Below are positions 1 to 8,382 of a stretch of DNA of 51,841 bases, in pieces. The notes beneath the pieces were generated by a model. That model was not told the DNA's origin. It worked only from the letters and a program-made list of their open reading frames with translations, and did no database searches. Every line of letters starts with the position of its first letter. Position 1 is the first letter of the stretch. The position numbers were made by a program, and so were the translations under genes. The stretch is from Bacteroidales bacterium (GTDB taxonomy: Bacteria; Bacteroidota; Bacteroidia; Bacteroidales; CAIWKO01): positions 1 to 51,841 of the forward strand of contig JAGNBV010000010.1 of assembly GCA_018004645.1 (NCBI GenBank), read 5' to 3'.

Positions 1-184
1 CGAAAGCCGAGAAAAAGAAGATGGCCGCTTCGCAACCCATCCCCAATACCAGCATGATGTCGGCTCCCGGATAGTGGTTAATTTTAAACAACGCACCCAA
101 AATTACAGCAGATGCACCCCAGCCATACAATTTGGCCATGAAATTTTTATACCCCTTGCTTCTTACTAAATTATAAAGTCCCAT
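1..184 (-). CDS. gldL: GldL/PorL, T9SS motor protein (N-terminal part, cut by window edge)
   Basis: The visible 61 codons start MGLYNLVRSKGYKNFMAK and continue with two hydrophobic stretches around a KINHYPGAD loop, the typical N-terminus of GldL. GldL is an inner-membrane protein that forms, with GldM, the proton-driven motor of the type IX secretion system. The ATG lies at 182-184, 64 bases after the stop of gldK on the same strand, which is the conserved gldK-gldL order. The gene continues past position 1, where gldM and gldN would be expected. The assignment rests on the N-terminal sequence plus context. Confidence 0.9.
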   Translation of the reverse strand, partial: MGLYNLVRSKGYKNFMAKLYGWGASAVILGALFKINHYPGADIMLVLGMGCEAAIFFFSAF

Positions 185-248
185 AATTAAACTTTGATTT
201 TTGTTATTGGTTAATAATTGATTGTTAGTTATTACTGATCACGAAATT

Positions 249-1631
249 CTATTTGTACACATTGGAAGAACTTGAACCATCATCGATATGTCGTCCAAGA
301 TAAGTTTGCACGCAGCGGAAACCTATGTAACATTTGGCTGTATCCTGAAATTCATAAGTCCTGGTGCCTGTTTGCATGTAATATCCTATATCTTTCCATG
401 AACCGCCGCGGATTACTTTACGTTTCAATGCTTCCGGGTCAGATTTTTTGGCTTCGTAAGAATAATTCATATTCAGGTCATGGGCAAAATTATAGGCTGA
501 TTCATCAAACGCATCCATGCACCATTCTGCAACATTTCCGCCCATATCATATAATCCATAATCATTGGGGGCATAATGGGCTACTATTAATGTATGAATA
601 CCGCCATCGTCGATGTAGTTTCCTCTTAAAGGCTTGTAGTTTCCAAGGAAACAGCCGTTGCTGTTGCGGATGTAAGGACCGCCCCAGGGATAGGGACTTT
701 CGTCAAGACCGCCGCGGGCTGCCCATTCCCATTCCGATTCGGTCGGAAGCCGGAATTCATTTACCCTCCAGTCGCCATTGGCTTCGAGATAATCATTCAG
801 CATATTGGAACGCCAGATGCAGAAGGCTCTTGCCTGTTTCCAGCTTACACCTACCACAGGATAGTTGTCATAAGCAGGGTGAACAAAATAGTTGAGCATG
901 GGCTCATTATAAGAATAGGTATAATCATGAACCCAGCATAAGGTATCGGGATATACATTAATAATATCCTTCTTGATAAATACCGATCTGTCTTTAACAC
1001 CTTGCGGACGGTTGGCCAAACTGGAAAGGTCGTGGTCGGCGGCATCCTGTGTAGCGGTAGCTTCCGATGAAAAGTCCTTGCGGGCTGCTGCTTTGTAATC
1101 AATCCAATAATAGATATAATTGAGTTGCCGCGTATCTATTTCTTTTCTTCTGAAATATCTTTCGTGTTCGGGCATATACAAGGGTTGCAACACTTCTATT
1201 TCTTCCTGTTCCAGATCATCCCATTCCAGGCGGGTTTCCCAATTCAGGTGGTGCGGTTCGAGGGGTTCACCGTATTCATCTTCTTCAATCCACCAATCTT
1301 CGGGGGCAAGGCTTCCCAGCAGTTCTCTGGCTAAAGAATCCCTGACATAATATACAAACTGGCGATACTCATTATTGGTAATCTCAGTTTCATCCATATA
1401 AAAAGCCTGAACGGTCACGGTTTTATGCTGTGCTGTCAGCGAATAAGGCACATCCTGATCGCTGGGGCCCATCTGATAACTTCCCGGGGGGATAAACAAC
1501 ATGCCGTAAGGTGTTGGCTGGTAAAATCCTTCCCTTCCGGAAACTCCCGTGAGTTCTCCGTTACCATTATTCTTGCATCCTGTGAAAGCGAGGCTTGCAA
1601 AAATTACTATGATTATCAGGAATTTTTTCAT
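249..1631 (-). CDS. gldK: GldK/PorK, T9SS ring lipoprotein (FGE-sulfatase fold)
   Basis: This 460-aa lipoprotein has a signal peptide ending in the lipobox FTGC (Cys19). The body is a formylglycine-generating-enzyme (SUMF1) fold, seen in MVFIPPG-like FIPPGSYQMGPSD near residue 50 and in GGNVAEWCMDAF, VIRGGSWKD and GFRC toward the C-terminus. In known T9SS, GldK/PorK forms a periplasmic ring with GldN under the outer membrane and does not act as a sulfatase activator. It lies between porP/sprF and gldL on the same strand, as in the porPKLMN arrangement of Porphyromonas. GldJ shares this fold, but the neighbours favour GldK. Confidence 0.92.
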   Translation of the reverse strand: MKKFLIIIVIFASLAFTGCKNNGNGELTGVSGREGFYQPTPYGMLFIPPGSYQMGPSDQDVPYSLTAQHKTVTVQAFYMDETEITNNEYRQFVYYVRDSLARELLGSLAPEDWWIEEDEYGEPLEPHHLNWETRLEWDDLEQEEIEVLQPLYMPEHERYFRRKEIDTRQLNYIYYWIDYKAAARKDFSSEATATQDAADHDLSSLANRPQGVKDRSVFIKKDIINVYPDTLCWVHDYTYSYNEPMLNYFVHPAYDNYPVVGVSWKQARAFCIWRSNMLNDYLEANGDWRVNEFRLPTESEWEWAARGGLDESPYPWGGPYIRNSNGCFLGNYKPLRGNYIDDGGIHTLIVAHYAPNDYGLYDMGGNVAEWCMDAFDESAYNFAHDLNMNYSYEAKKSDPEALKRKVIRGGSWKDIGYYMQTGTRTYEFQDTAKCYIGFRCVQTYLGRHIDDGSSSSNVYK

Positions 1632-1739
1632 ATTCTTTTTTTTACTTACTATTTTTTCGCTTTTTATGTTCCTTTTTTGCCCGTTGGTAACATTAAAACG
1701 TAAAAGTACATCTTTTTGTTACAATCAACGTAATTTTTT

Positions 1740-2744
1740 TTACAGATATCTTGTATTCAAATATTTCGTAATATTCTTCTTTATCTCAATTTTAAAGCAA
1801 TAACCGAGCATTACTTCGTGTGATCCGCTACTTCTTTTATTTCTTCCTAACGCCGAGGTTGTGATATCATAAGAATATCCGATACGGAGATTTTGCAGTG
1901 CCGGGCTCATGGAAGGCTGATTTAGCGGGTAGGCGCCCACGATAATGGCTACGGCATCCTGCACGCGGTAAGAAACGCCGGCCCAGATCATGTTTCTCCA
2001 TTTGCACATGGCGGTAATATCATACTGTGCAGAGGCAAAATCTGTTTTTATCAATACGTAAGGACTGAGTTCCCAGTCAGGGTTGTTGGGCAGTGTCCAG
2101 TGGTAACCGCCGGTGAGGTAGTAATGTCTTTTTAGTTTCGACTTGGATTCTCCGGCTAACTTGATTTTACTTTCGATAAGCTGATCGGCCGATAAGCCCA
2201 CATAGGCTTTCCCGGGAATATTATAAAATGCACCGAAAGCGATATCGGTCATAAATGTGCTTTTTTTGCCGCTATTGCTCATGAGCAAAGGATCATTCTG
2301 ATCCAGCGGATTGAATTTCGAAAAATCTATTGATTTATTCAGGAATCCGGCCTGCAATCCCAAACCCAGCGTTCCTATGGCAATATTGACATGAAAAGAA
2401 TAGGCCAGTTTAACACCTATGTTGTTTTCAAATCCGAGTTTATCACTGAAAACCGACAGGCCGATACCACCATGCAGAACACGTATTGGAGCATCCACGG
2501 TAAGCAGAATGGTCTGGGGAGCGCCTTTGTGTGTTTTTGTTTCACCGCCTTCGAGATAGGAATCCGTAAAACCTGTCCATTGCTGACGGTACAGTGTTGT
2601 GAGGCATATCTGTTTGCTGATGCCTGCATAACCCGGATTCACGAACATATTTGTAAACATGTTTTGCGTGAACTGTGCGTCCTGCTGGCCAAAAACAGAC
2701 AATGAAAACACGGAAACAACAATAAAAAAGTAGATTTTTTTCAT
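1740..2744 (-). CDS. porP: PorP/SprF family T9SS outer-membrane protein
   Basis: The protein of about 334 aa has a signal peptide (MKKIYFFIVVSVFSLSVFGQ) followed by DAQFTQNMFTNMFVNPGYAG, the hallmark N-terminus of the PorP/SprF family. The rest alternates amphipathic strands consistent with an outer-membrane beta barrel, including GIGLSVFSDKLGFENN and ALQNLRIGYSYDITTS. Family members tether or help export T9SS components and adhesins at the outer membrane. An in-frame start eight codons upstream exists, but the ATG at 2742-2744 puts the signal peptide at the N-terminus and is preferred. It is the first gene of the porP-gldK-gldL transcription unit. The C-terminal tail (KIEIKKNITKYLNTRYL) is unusually basic for a barrel. 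Confidence 0.9.
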   Translation of the reverse strand: MKKIYFFIVVSVFSLSVFGQQDAQFTQNMFTNMFVNPGYAGISKQICLTTLYRQQWTGFTDSYLEGGETKTHKGAPQTILLTVDAPIRVLHGGIGLSVFSDKLGFENNIGVKLAYSFHVNIAIGTLGLGLQAGFLNKSIDFSKFNPLDQNDPLLMSNSGKKSTFMTDIAFGAFYNIPGKAYVGLSADQLIESKIKLAGESKSKLKRHYYLTGGYHWTLPNNPDWELSPYVLIKTDFASAQYDITAMCKWRNMIWAGVSYRVQDAVAIIVGAYPLNQPSMSPALQNLRIGYSYDITTSALGRNKRSSGSHEVMLGYCFKIEIKKNITKYLNTRYL

Positions 2745-3093
2745 ATGGTTTTTATTGATAAAATTCAAAAATGGGGATAAAGTAACGCATATTTTTTAAT
2801 ATTAACAAGCAATTGTTAACAATTTTTAATTATACAAGATTCGCTTTTTTGTAAAACCCTCATAAACAAATAGTTAAAATTTCTTGTCAGAAAAATTTTT
2901 CACATTGTTTTTTTACGGAAAGCTGCACAAAAAAGTTTCAAATGCAAAGATAATTTTTTTCAGGAATTCATCAACTGATTGATAAAAAAATGCCCATGAA
3001 AAAACATTTTTTTTCAACAAATAATTAACAGCGTTTGCTAAGAGAAAATAAAACTAAAGATAACAGAAGTAGATGAAAGGCAGAAAAAACGGC
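2745..3093. other. AT-rich intergenic leader of the T9SS operon
   Basis: No coding potential was seen in these 349 bases. The stretch is very rich in A and T and holds one good -7 box for the minus strand (2945-2952). If that promoter is used, porP has an untranslated leader of roughly 190 nt. A weak A-tract/T-tract hairpin around 2984-3014 could end transcription of the upstream arginase-like gene. Confidence 0.6.
2945..2952 (-). promoter_or_regulatory. Bacteroidota -7 box for porP-gldKL
   Basis: Read on the minus strand this is TATCTTTG, a full match to the TAnnTTTG consensus of the Bacteroidota housekeeping sigma factor. A GTTG lies about 19 bases further upstream, near where the -33 TTTG element is expected. 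Transcription would start near 2938. Confidence 0.55.
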
Positions 3094-4266
3094 TTACATA
3101 ATTTTCTGAAACGCCTGCCACCAGCGGTCTGGGATATCCTCTTTCATGGCTGTTTCATAATCTTTGTATGAACAGGGAACGAGGTAATGCCTTTCATATT
3201 TGGATTTCAGCCGCGTGGGGCATGGCACTTCCATCCACCAGCGGTTTGTTTTTTTACTTTTATAAAAAACTATCTCGTTTTGAAGTTCTTTGATAGCTAC
3301 CCGGTATTTGATATAGAACTTTTTATCTTTAATCGGAAAATCCTGTTTCCGGCTATAAAATCCGTCGATAAAATACCATAAGGCTTGTGCCGCAAGGCTT
3401 GCCGTCTGGCCATAATGGTCAAATTCCGGATTTATTTCGTATAATCCCACGGAGGTAAGTTTGTCGCTTAATCCGGCGTATCGCATGATGCGACACAGTT
3501 CTTCGCCGTAAAATCCGTTGGGTGTGGCACAGCCGTTGCCCGGGGCATCGGATTTACGCACGGCAGCAATATCCACCGAAAGAATATCCGCATTACGCAC
3601 CATGGGTTCCACTTCTTCGATATCGGTTTGGACCAGGCCCAGACGGTACACATCAAAAAACAACTTATCCATAAGAGCCACGGCTTCTTTATCGACAAAA
3701 TAAGATTGATAACCTATGTTGGAATAATTGAAAAGGAAGCTGGGCTGGTGGGTAATGATATTGCTTAAAAAAGTTTTTGATGTCAGTGGGCTGTCAATGG
3801 CCCCTAAATCGAAGGCCATATCAACACAAACAAGGTTGATAATCCGGCCAATGGATTCATAGGCAAGATAGTTGGCATAGGTTATATCCTGGCTGCCACC
3901 GATAATAAGGGGAATGATGTTTTTCTTCAGCAGGGCGGCTGCAATGTCGCTCACAGCAAAATAGGTGTCGTTAATGGCTTTACCGGGATTTACATTGCCC
4001 AGATCGGCAATTTTTATGTTATGGTGCTTAAACAAGGGATAAAAATATTTCCTAACCTGTCCGGGAGCACCTTTACAACCGCTATTGCCAATGGCTGCGC
4101 GGCTTTCGTTTACGCCCATAATAGCCATATCAACACCGTCGAGCGATGGAAATGAATTTTCCTTGGTATATATGGACAACGCATTTTTTATATGATTGGG
4201 ATGCTGTTGTTCTTCATCATATACTTGATTGATGTTGACCGGTTCGAAGTATAAAGAAATATCCAT
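3094..4266 (-). CDS. Arginase/formimidoylglutamase-fold protein with degenerate metal site
   Basis: The protein of 390 aa has the layout of the ureohydrolase (arginase, agmatinase, formimidoylglutamase) superfamily. The metal-binding motifs are altered. GGSQD (123-127) stands where GGDHS is usual, DMAFD (149-153) where DAHxD is usual, and SVDIA (230-234) where SxDxD is usual. By this alignment both histidine ligands and one aspartate are gone, so normal Mn-dependent hydrolysis is doubtful. The ATG at 4264-4266 (MDISLYFEP) is preferred over a GTG fourteen codons upstream. It sits between topA and porP on the same strand. Annotation pipelines usually call such proteins formimidoylglutamase, but a structural or regulatory role is equally possible. 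Confidence 0.75.
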   Translation of the reverse strand: MDISLYFEPVNINQVYDEEQQHPNHIKNALSIYTKENSFPSLDGVDMAIMGVNESRAAIGNSGCKGAPGQVRKYFYPLFKHHNIKIADLGNVNPGKAINDTYFAVSDIAAALLKKNIIPLIIGGSQDITYANYLAYESIGRIINLVCVDMAFDLGAIDSPLTSKTFLSNIITHQPSFLFNYSNIGYQSYFVDKEAVALMDKLFFDVYRLGLVQTDIEEVEPMVRNADILSVDIAAVRKSDAPGNGCATPNGFYGEELCRIMRYAGLSDKLTSVGLYEINPEFDHYGQTASLAAQALWYFIDGFYSRKQDFPIKDKKFYIKYRVAIKELQNEIVFYKSKKTNRWWMEVPCPTRLKSKYERHYLVPCSYKDYETAMKEDIPDRWWQAFQKIM

Positions 4267-4321
4267 TTTTGTCAGGTATTTTTCCTTTTGTATTATCGTA
4301 CCATTCACTTAAAAACGGGCA

Positions 4322-6772
4322 TTATTTTTTTGCCGTTTTTTTGGCAACACTTTTTTTCACCGCTTTTTTAACGGTTGTTTTTTTTGCTGCGGTTTTTTTG
4401 GTTATGGTTTTTTTGGCTGCGGTTTTTTTGGCAACCGTTTTTTTTATGCCTGTTTTTTTTGCCGGTCGTTTTTTTGCGCCTTCTTTTCCGGAAGCCTCTT
4501 CGGCTATCCGCATGCAATCTTCGATTGTTAAGTCAGCAGGATTATATTCTTTTGGTATTTTGTAGTTGTTTTTATTCATCGAGATGTACGGTCCGAAACG
4601 CCCTTTTAATACGCGTACTCCGGGGTTTTCCGCAAATTCCTTTATGGTGCTGTTTTCTATTTTCGAAATTTTTTCATTTATGATTTCGATGGCCCGGCTG
4701 AGGGTTAAGGTGATCGGATTATCAGTTTTTTTCAAGGAATAAAACTTACCATCGTGGCGGATATAGGGGCCAAAACGACCTAATCCGGCTACAATTTCTG
4801 TATCCTGGTAGGTGCCGATGAGTTTGGGAAAACTCAACAAAGACAGGGCTTCCTGCAGGCTGATGGTTTCGATGCTTTGACCTTTCAGCAAGCCAACAAA
4901 ACGCGGTTTTTCCTCATCGGTATTTTCGCCCAGTTGCAACATACCTCCAAATTTGCCCAGTTTGGCATAGATGTTTTTGCCGCTTTCAGGATGGAAACCC
5001 AGGAGCCTTACGCCACTAACCTTTTTAGAAGTTTTTTCCGTCTCACTGATCTGATTGTGGAAAGGAAAATAAAACTCCCTGATCATTTCGTTCCAGGCTT
5101 TTTTCCCTTCGGCAATTTCATCAAACTCTTTTTCCACGCTGGCTGTAAAATTATAGTCCAGGATATTTTCAAAATTCTGTATCAGGAAATTATTTACCAG
5201 CGTACCTACATCAGTAGGGAAAAGTTTGGCTTTTTCGTAACCAAAATTTTCAGTTTTTTGCGTTTCCTGGATTTTATCATTGATAAGTGAGAGGAAGAGG
5301 TACTTACGTTCAGCGCCTTCTTTATTACCAAAGGTGACGTATTCTCTTTTTTGAATGGTGGAAATGATAGGTGCGTAAGTTGACGGTCTGCCGATGCCAA
5401 GCTCTTCAAGCTTTTTCACCAGGCTGGCTTCGGTATATCGTGGAGGCTGCTGTGTAAATCGTTCCACCACATTGATTTCATCGGGGTGCATTTTATCGCC
5501 TTGCGCAATAGGCGGCAAAATACCTTTTTGTTCTTCTTCCTCATCATCGGTGGATTCGAGATAGACTTTCAGAAATCCGTCGAACTTTACAATTTCACCG
5601 GTAGCAAGAAAATAATCGCTGATAGACGGGCTTTCGATATATACATTTGTTTTTTCAAGTTCAGCATCACTCATCTGCGAGGCAATAGTTCTCTTCCATA
5701 TCAGGTCATAAAGTTTCTTCTGATCGGAGTTGCCTTCAATAACATGATTATTGATATAAGTAGGCCTGATAGCTTCGTGGGCTTCCTGTGCCCCTTTGCT
5801 TTTGGTGATATAATTGCGGATTTTTACATAGCCGGGGCCATAAAAGGATTCGATTTCATTTTTCGCCATGGCAAGCGCCATTTTCGACAGGTTCACCGAA
5901 TCGGTACGCATATAGGTTATTTTTCCCGACTCGTAAAGTTGCTGGGCGATGAGCATGGTTTTCGACACCGAAAACCCCAGTTTACGGCTGGCTTCCTGTT
6001 GTAAGGTCGAAGTGGTGAACGGCGGTGCGGGCGACTTTTTGGCGGGTTTGGTTTCAATGTCTTTTACATGAAATTGTGCCCCTATACATTTTTTCAAAAA
6101 ATCCATGGCATTGCCAGGAGCAGTGAATTTTCTGGATAGTTCGGCTTTTATCCGGTAGGTTTTATTATCTTTCACAAAGGAAAATATGGCGGATCCTTTA
6201 TAAAACGATACTGATTTAAAGTTGTTTATTTCATTTTCGCGTTCTACGATAAGCCTCACGGCAACAGACTGAACACGGCCTGCCGACAATGATGGTCTAA
6301 TTTTTTTCCATAACAACGGAGACAGCTCGTACCCCACCAGCCTGTCGAGCACCCGGCGTGCCTGCTGTGCATCCACCAGGTCGATGTTTATCTGCCGGGG
6401 TTGGGCAATGGCTTCCTGGATGGCAGTTTTGGTGATTTCGTGAAATGCAATTCTTTTTATCTTTTTCTTATCAATTTGGAGGGCTTCGCTAAGGTGCCAC
6501 GAGATGGCTTCTCCTTCGCGGTCTTCATCGGAGGCGAGCCACACCGTCTGGGCATCTTTGGACATTTTTTTCAACTCGCCGACGATTTTGGCCTTATCAT
6601 CCGGAATTTCATATTGAGGGATGAACCCATTTTGAATATCAACACCCAGATCTTTTTTGGACAGGTCGCGGATATGCCCGAAACATGATCTTACCGTGAA
6701 GTCTTCACCAAGAAATTTTTCTATGGTTTTGGCTTTTGCCGGTGACTCAACAATTACAAGATTTTTTATCAT
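4322..6772 (-). CDS. topA: DNA topoisomerase I, type IA, with lysine-rich C-terminal tail
   Basis: TopA relaxes negative supercoils through a transient 5'-phosphotyrosine link. From the ATG at 6770-6772 (MIKNLVIVESPAKAK) the protein has 816 aa. The toprim acidic residues lie in SDEDREGE (D82, D84, E86) and the active-site tyrosine in ITYMRTDS (Y287). The C-terminal part has three toprim-like repeats (KLGKFGGML, GLGRFGPYIR, LKGRFGPYIS) and no zinc-ribbon cysteines. The last 50 or so residues are a run of KKTAAKK-type repeats resembling histone H1 or Bacteroidota Hc1-like tails. The longer reading from 6817 needs a TTG and adds residues outside the family. It is divergent from miaB. Confidence 0.96.
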   Translation of the reverse strand: MIKNLVIVESPAKAKTIEKFLGEDFTVRSCFGHIRDLSKKDLGVDIQNGFIPQYEIPDDKAKIVGELKKMSKDAQTVWLASDEDREGEAISWHLSEALQIDKKKIKRIAFHEITKTAIQEAIAQPRQINIDLVDAQQARRVLDRLVGYELSPLLWKKIRPSLSAGRVQSVAVRLIVERENEINNFKSVSFYKGSAIFSFVKDNKTYRIKAELSRKFTAPGNAMDFLKKCIGAQFHVKDIETKPAKKSPAPPFTTSTLQQEASRKLGFSVSKTMLIAQQLYESGKITYMRTDSVNLSKMALAMAKNEIESFYGPGYVKIRNYITKSKGAQEAHEAIRPTYINNHVIEGNSDQKKLYDLIWKRTIASQMSDAELEKTNVYIESPSISDYFLATGEIVKFDGFLKVYLESTDDEEEEQKGILPPIAQGDKMHPDEINVVERFTQQPPRYTEASLVKKLEELGIGRPSTYAPIISTIQKREYVTFGNKEGAERKYLFLSLINDKIQETQKTENFGYEKAKLFPTDVGTLVNNFLIQNFENILDYNFTASVEKEFDEIAEGKKAWNEMIREFYFPFHNQISETEKTSKKVSGVRLLGFHPESGKNIYAKLGKFGGMLQLGENTDEEKPRFVGLLKGQSIETISLQEALSLLSFPKLIGTYQDTEIVAGLGRFGPYIRHDGKFYSLKKTDNPITLTLSRAIEIINEKISKIENSTIKEFAENPGVRVLKGRFGPYISMNKNNYKIPKEYNPADLTIEDCMRIAEEASGKEGAKKRPAKKTGIKKTVAKKTAAKKTITKKTAAKKTTVKKAVKKSVAKKTAKK

Positions 6773-6865
6773 GAATGTATTTTTGGGTAAGTAAAAAAGT
6801 TGTGCAAAATAAAACAAAAAAAATTTTTCAGCGACAATTTATTTTTTTTCAATGAGTTGTTTCGC

Positions 6866-6873
6866 TAATTTTG
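6866..6873 (+). promoter_or_regulatory. -7 box for miaB
   Basis: TAATTTTG matches TAnnTTTG exactly. It ends 16 bases before the miaB ATG, so the transcript would have a leader of about ten nucleotides. A T-rich stretch lies at the -33 position. Confidence 0.5.
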
Positions 6874-6889
6874 CCTCCGATTTGCGGGT

Positions 6890-8200
6890 ATGAAAAAAAC
6901 GTTTTATATTGAGACCTATGGCTGTCAGATGAATTTTTCGGACAGCGAAATAGTGGCTTCCATTTTAACAAAAGAAAATTTTTCGGAGGCAGCCACCCCG
7001 GAAGATGCCGGGTTGATTTTGCTCAACACCTGTTCTATCAGAGAAAATGCGGAACAGCGAATCTTTAACCGCCTTCGTCACCTGAAGAGCCTAAAGAAAA
7101 AAAACAAGGGTTTGATGATAGGCATTTTGGGGTGTATGGCCGAAAGGCTTAAAGAACAGCTATTCGAAGATGGCATTGTAGATATCGTTGCCGGGCCGGA
7201 TTCATACCGCGAGCTTCCACAATTGATTTTCCAGGCCTGCGAACATGGCCAGGCATTCAATATATTGCTTTCGGCCGAAGAAACCTATGCTGACATCAAC
7301 CCGGTGAGGATTGACAGTAATGGCGTTTCGGCATTTATCTCGATCATGCGCGGTTGCCAGAATTTTTGTTCTTATTGCGTGGTGCCTTACACCCGGGGCA
7401 AAGAGCGCAGCCGTTCTTCGGAAACCATCATCAGCGAGGCTACCGGATTATTTAATGACGGGTTTCGCGAAATAACGTTACTCGGCCAAAATGTAAACTC
7501 GTACAATTATAATGACATCAATTTTCCTAAATTATTAAGCGAGGTTGCCTTGATAAACCCCGCGCTGAGGATACGATTTGCAACGTCGCATCCGAAAGAT
7601 TTATCCGATGAACTTATTGATGTTATTGCCTCGCATGATAATATTTGCAAGTCAATTCACCTGCCACTGCAATCGGGCAGTAACAGGATTTTGAAATTGA
7701 TGAAACGAAATTACACACGAGAATCTTACATGGACATTATCGAAAAAATATATGCCCGAATCCCCGGATGCAGCCTCTCGACTGATATCATCAGCGGTTT
7801 TTGCAGCGAAACGGAACAGGACCACGAAGACACCCTCGACATCATGCGGCGTGCTGCTTACGACAGCGCCTTTATGTTCAAGTATTCGGAACGTCAGGGA
7901 ACTTTTGCTGCTGCCCGATACAAGGACGATGTGCCCGAAGATGTAAAAACCAGGCGGTTGAATGAAATCATCGCGTTGCAGAACAAACTTTCGCTGGCGA
8001 AAAACAAGAAGGATGTGGGTAAAACCTTTGAAGTATTAATTGAAGGGCGTTCGAAAAAATCGGAGTCACAACTTTCGGGAAGGAACTCGCAGAATAAAGT
8101 TGTGGTATTTACTGACGACAAGCATAAAGCGGGAGATTACGTAATGGTGAAGATTACAGGGTGTACTTCGGCAACGCTGAAGGGAGAAATTCTACCATGA
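6890..8200 (+). CDS. miaB: tRNA-2-methylthio-N6-dimethylallyladenosine synthase MiaB
   Basis: MiaB is a radical-SAM methylthiotransferase that converts i6A37 to ms2i6A37 in tRNAs reading UNN codons. The 436-aa protein has the N-terminal UPF0004 domain with a cysteine in YGCQMNFSD (C12), further cysteines in LLNTCSIREN and ILGCMAER, the radical-SAM motif C156-x3-C160-x2-C163 (GCQNFCSYC), and a C-terminal TRAM domain (about 375-436). The last codons (ILP-stop) lie at the border of an inserted repeat element. Removing that element together with one CATG duplicate restores a reading ending ILPW followed by TAG, so the insertion seems to have cost one residue only. Confidence 0.97.
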   Translation: MKKTFYIETYGCQMNFSDSEIVASILTKENFSEAATPEDAGLILLNTCSIRENAEQRIFNRLRHLKSLKKKNKGLMIGILGCMAERLKEQLFEDGIVDIVAGPDSYRELPQLIFQACEHGQAFNILLSAEETYADINPVRIDSNGVSAFISIMRGCQNFCSYCVVPYTRGKERSRSSETIISEATGLFNDGFREITLLGQNVNSYNYNDINFPKLLSEVALINPALRIRFATSHPKDLSDELIDVIASHDNICKSIHLPLQSGSNRILKLMKRNYTRESYMDIIEKIYARIPGCSLSTDIISGFCSETEQDHEDTLDIMRRAAYDSAFMFKYSERQGTFAAARYKDDVPEDVKTRRLNEIIALQNKLSLAKNKKDVGKTFEVLIEGRSKKSESQLSGRNSQNKVVVFTDDKHKAGDYVMVKITGCTSATLKGEILP

Positions 8201-8352
8201 GGCTGTCTCAAAAGGTTGATTTTATGATTTTCACCGCCTTCTTTTTCCCCTCCCTAAAGGGTGGAAGTCGCTGAAAATCAGCACTCCCTTCAGGGATGGG
8301 GTAATGATGATTTTCAGCAAAGGTAGTTTTGAGACAGCCTCATGGTAGAATT
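8188..8352. repeat. 26-bp perfect inverted repeat pair around the MITE-like element
   Basis: Bases 8188-8213 and 8327-8352 are exact reverse complements over 26 bp. The repeat combines the element ends, the CATG duplicate and the palindromic target flanks. As RNA it would fold into a long hairpin and could act as a strong terminator for miaB. Confidence 0.85.
8200..8340. mobile_element. MITE-like element inserted at the miaB stop codon
   Basis: A 141-bp non-coding segment begins AGGCTGTCTCAAAA and ends with the exact reverse complement TTTTGAGACAGCCT. It is flanked on both sides by CATG (8196-8199 and 8341-8344), which fits a 4-bp target duplication. Outside the duplicates the flanks are themselves mirror images (ATTCTAC and GTAGAAT), so the target was a palindrome. 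The inside holds further inverted pieces, for example GCTGAAAATCA (8271-8281) against TGATTTTCAGC (8309-8319). It has no room for a transposase, so movement would need one acting in trans. The ends recall IS1182-like termini from memory only. Confidence 0.75.
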
Positions 8353-8358
8353 GTTGTG

Positions 8359-8382
8359 TTTTGTAATGGTTTTAACCATTTT
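8359..8382. repeat. Direct repeat with short hairpin, 3' side of the transposase
   Basis: This 24-bp sequence is identical to 8895-8918 and includes the hairpin AATGGTT-TT-AACCATT (8365-8380). The transposase stop codon lies inside the hairpin. The two copies bracket the transposase and are good candidates for the recognised ends of the element. Confidence 0.7.

Noticed and set aside
4269..4683. Phenylalanine/leucine-rich open frames on the plus strand
   Set aside because: They are the antisense of the lysine repeat tail of topA and have no family features.
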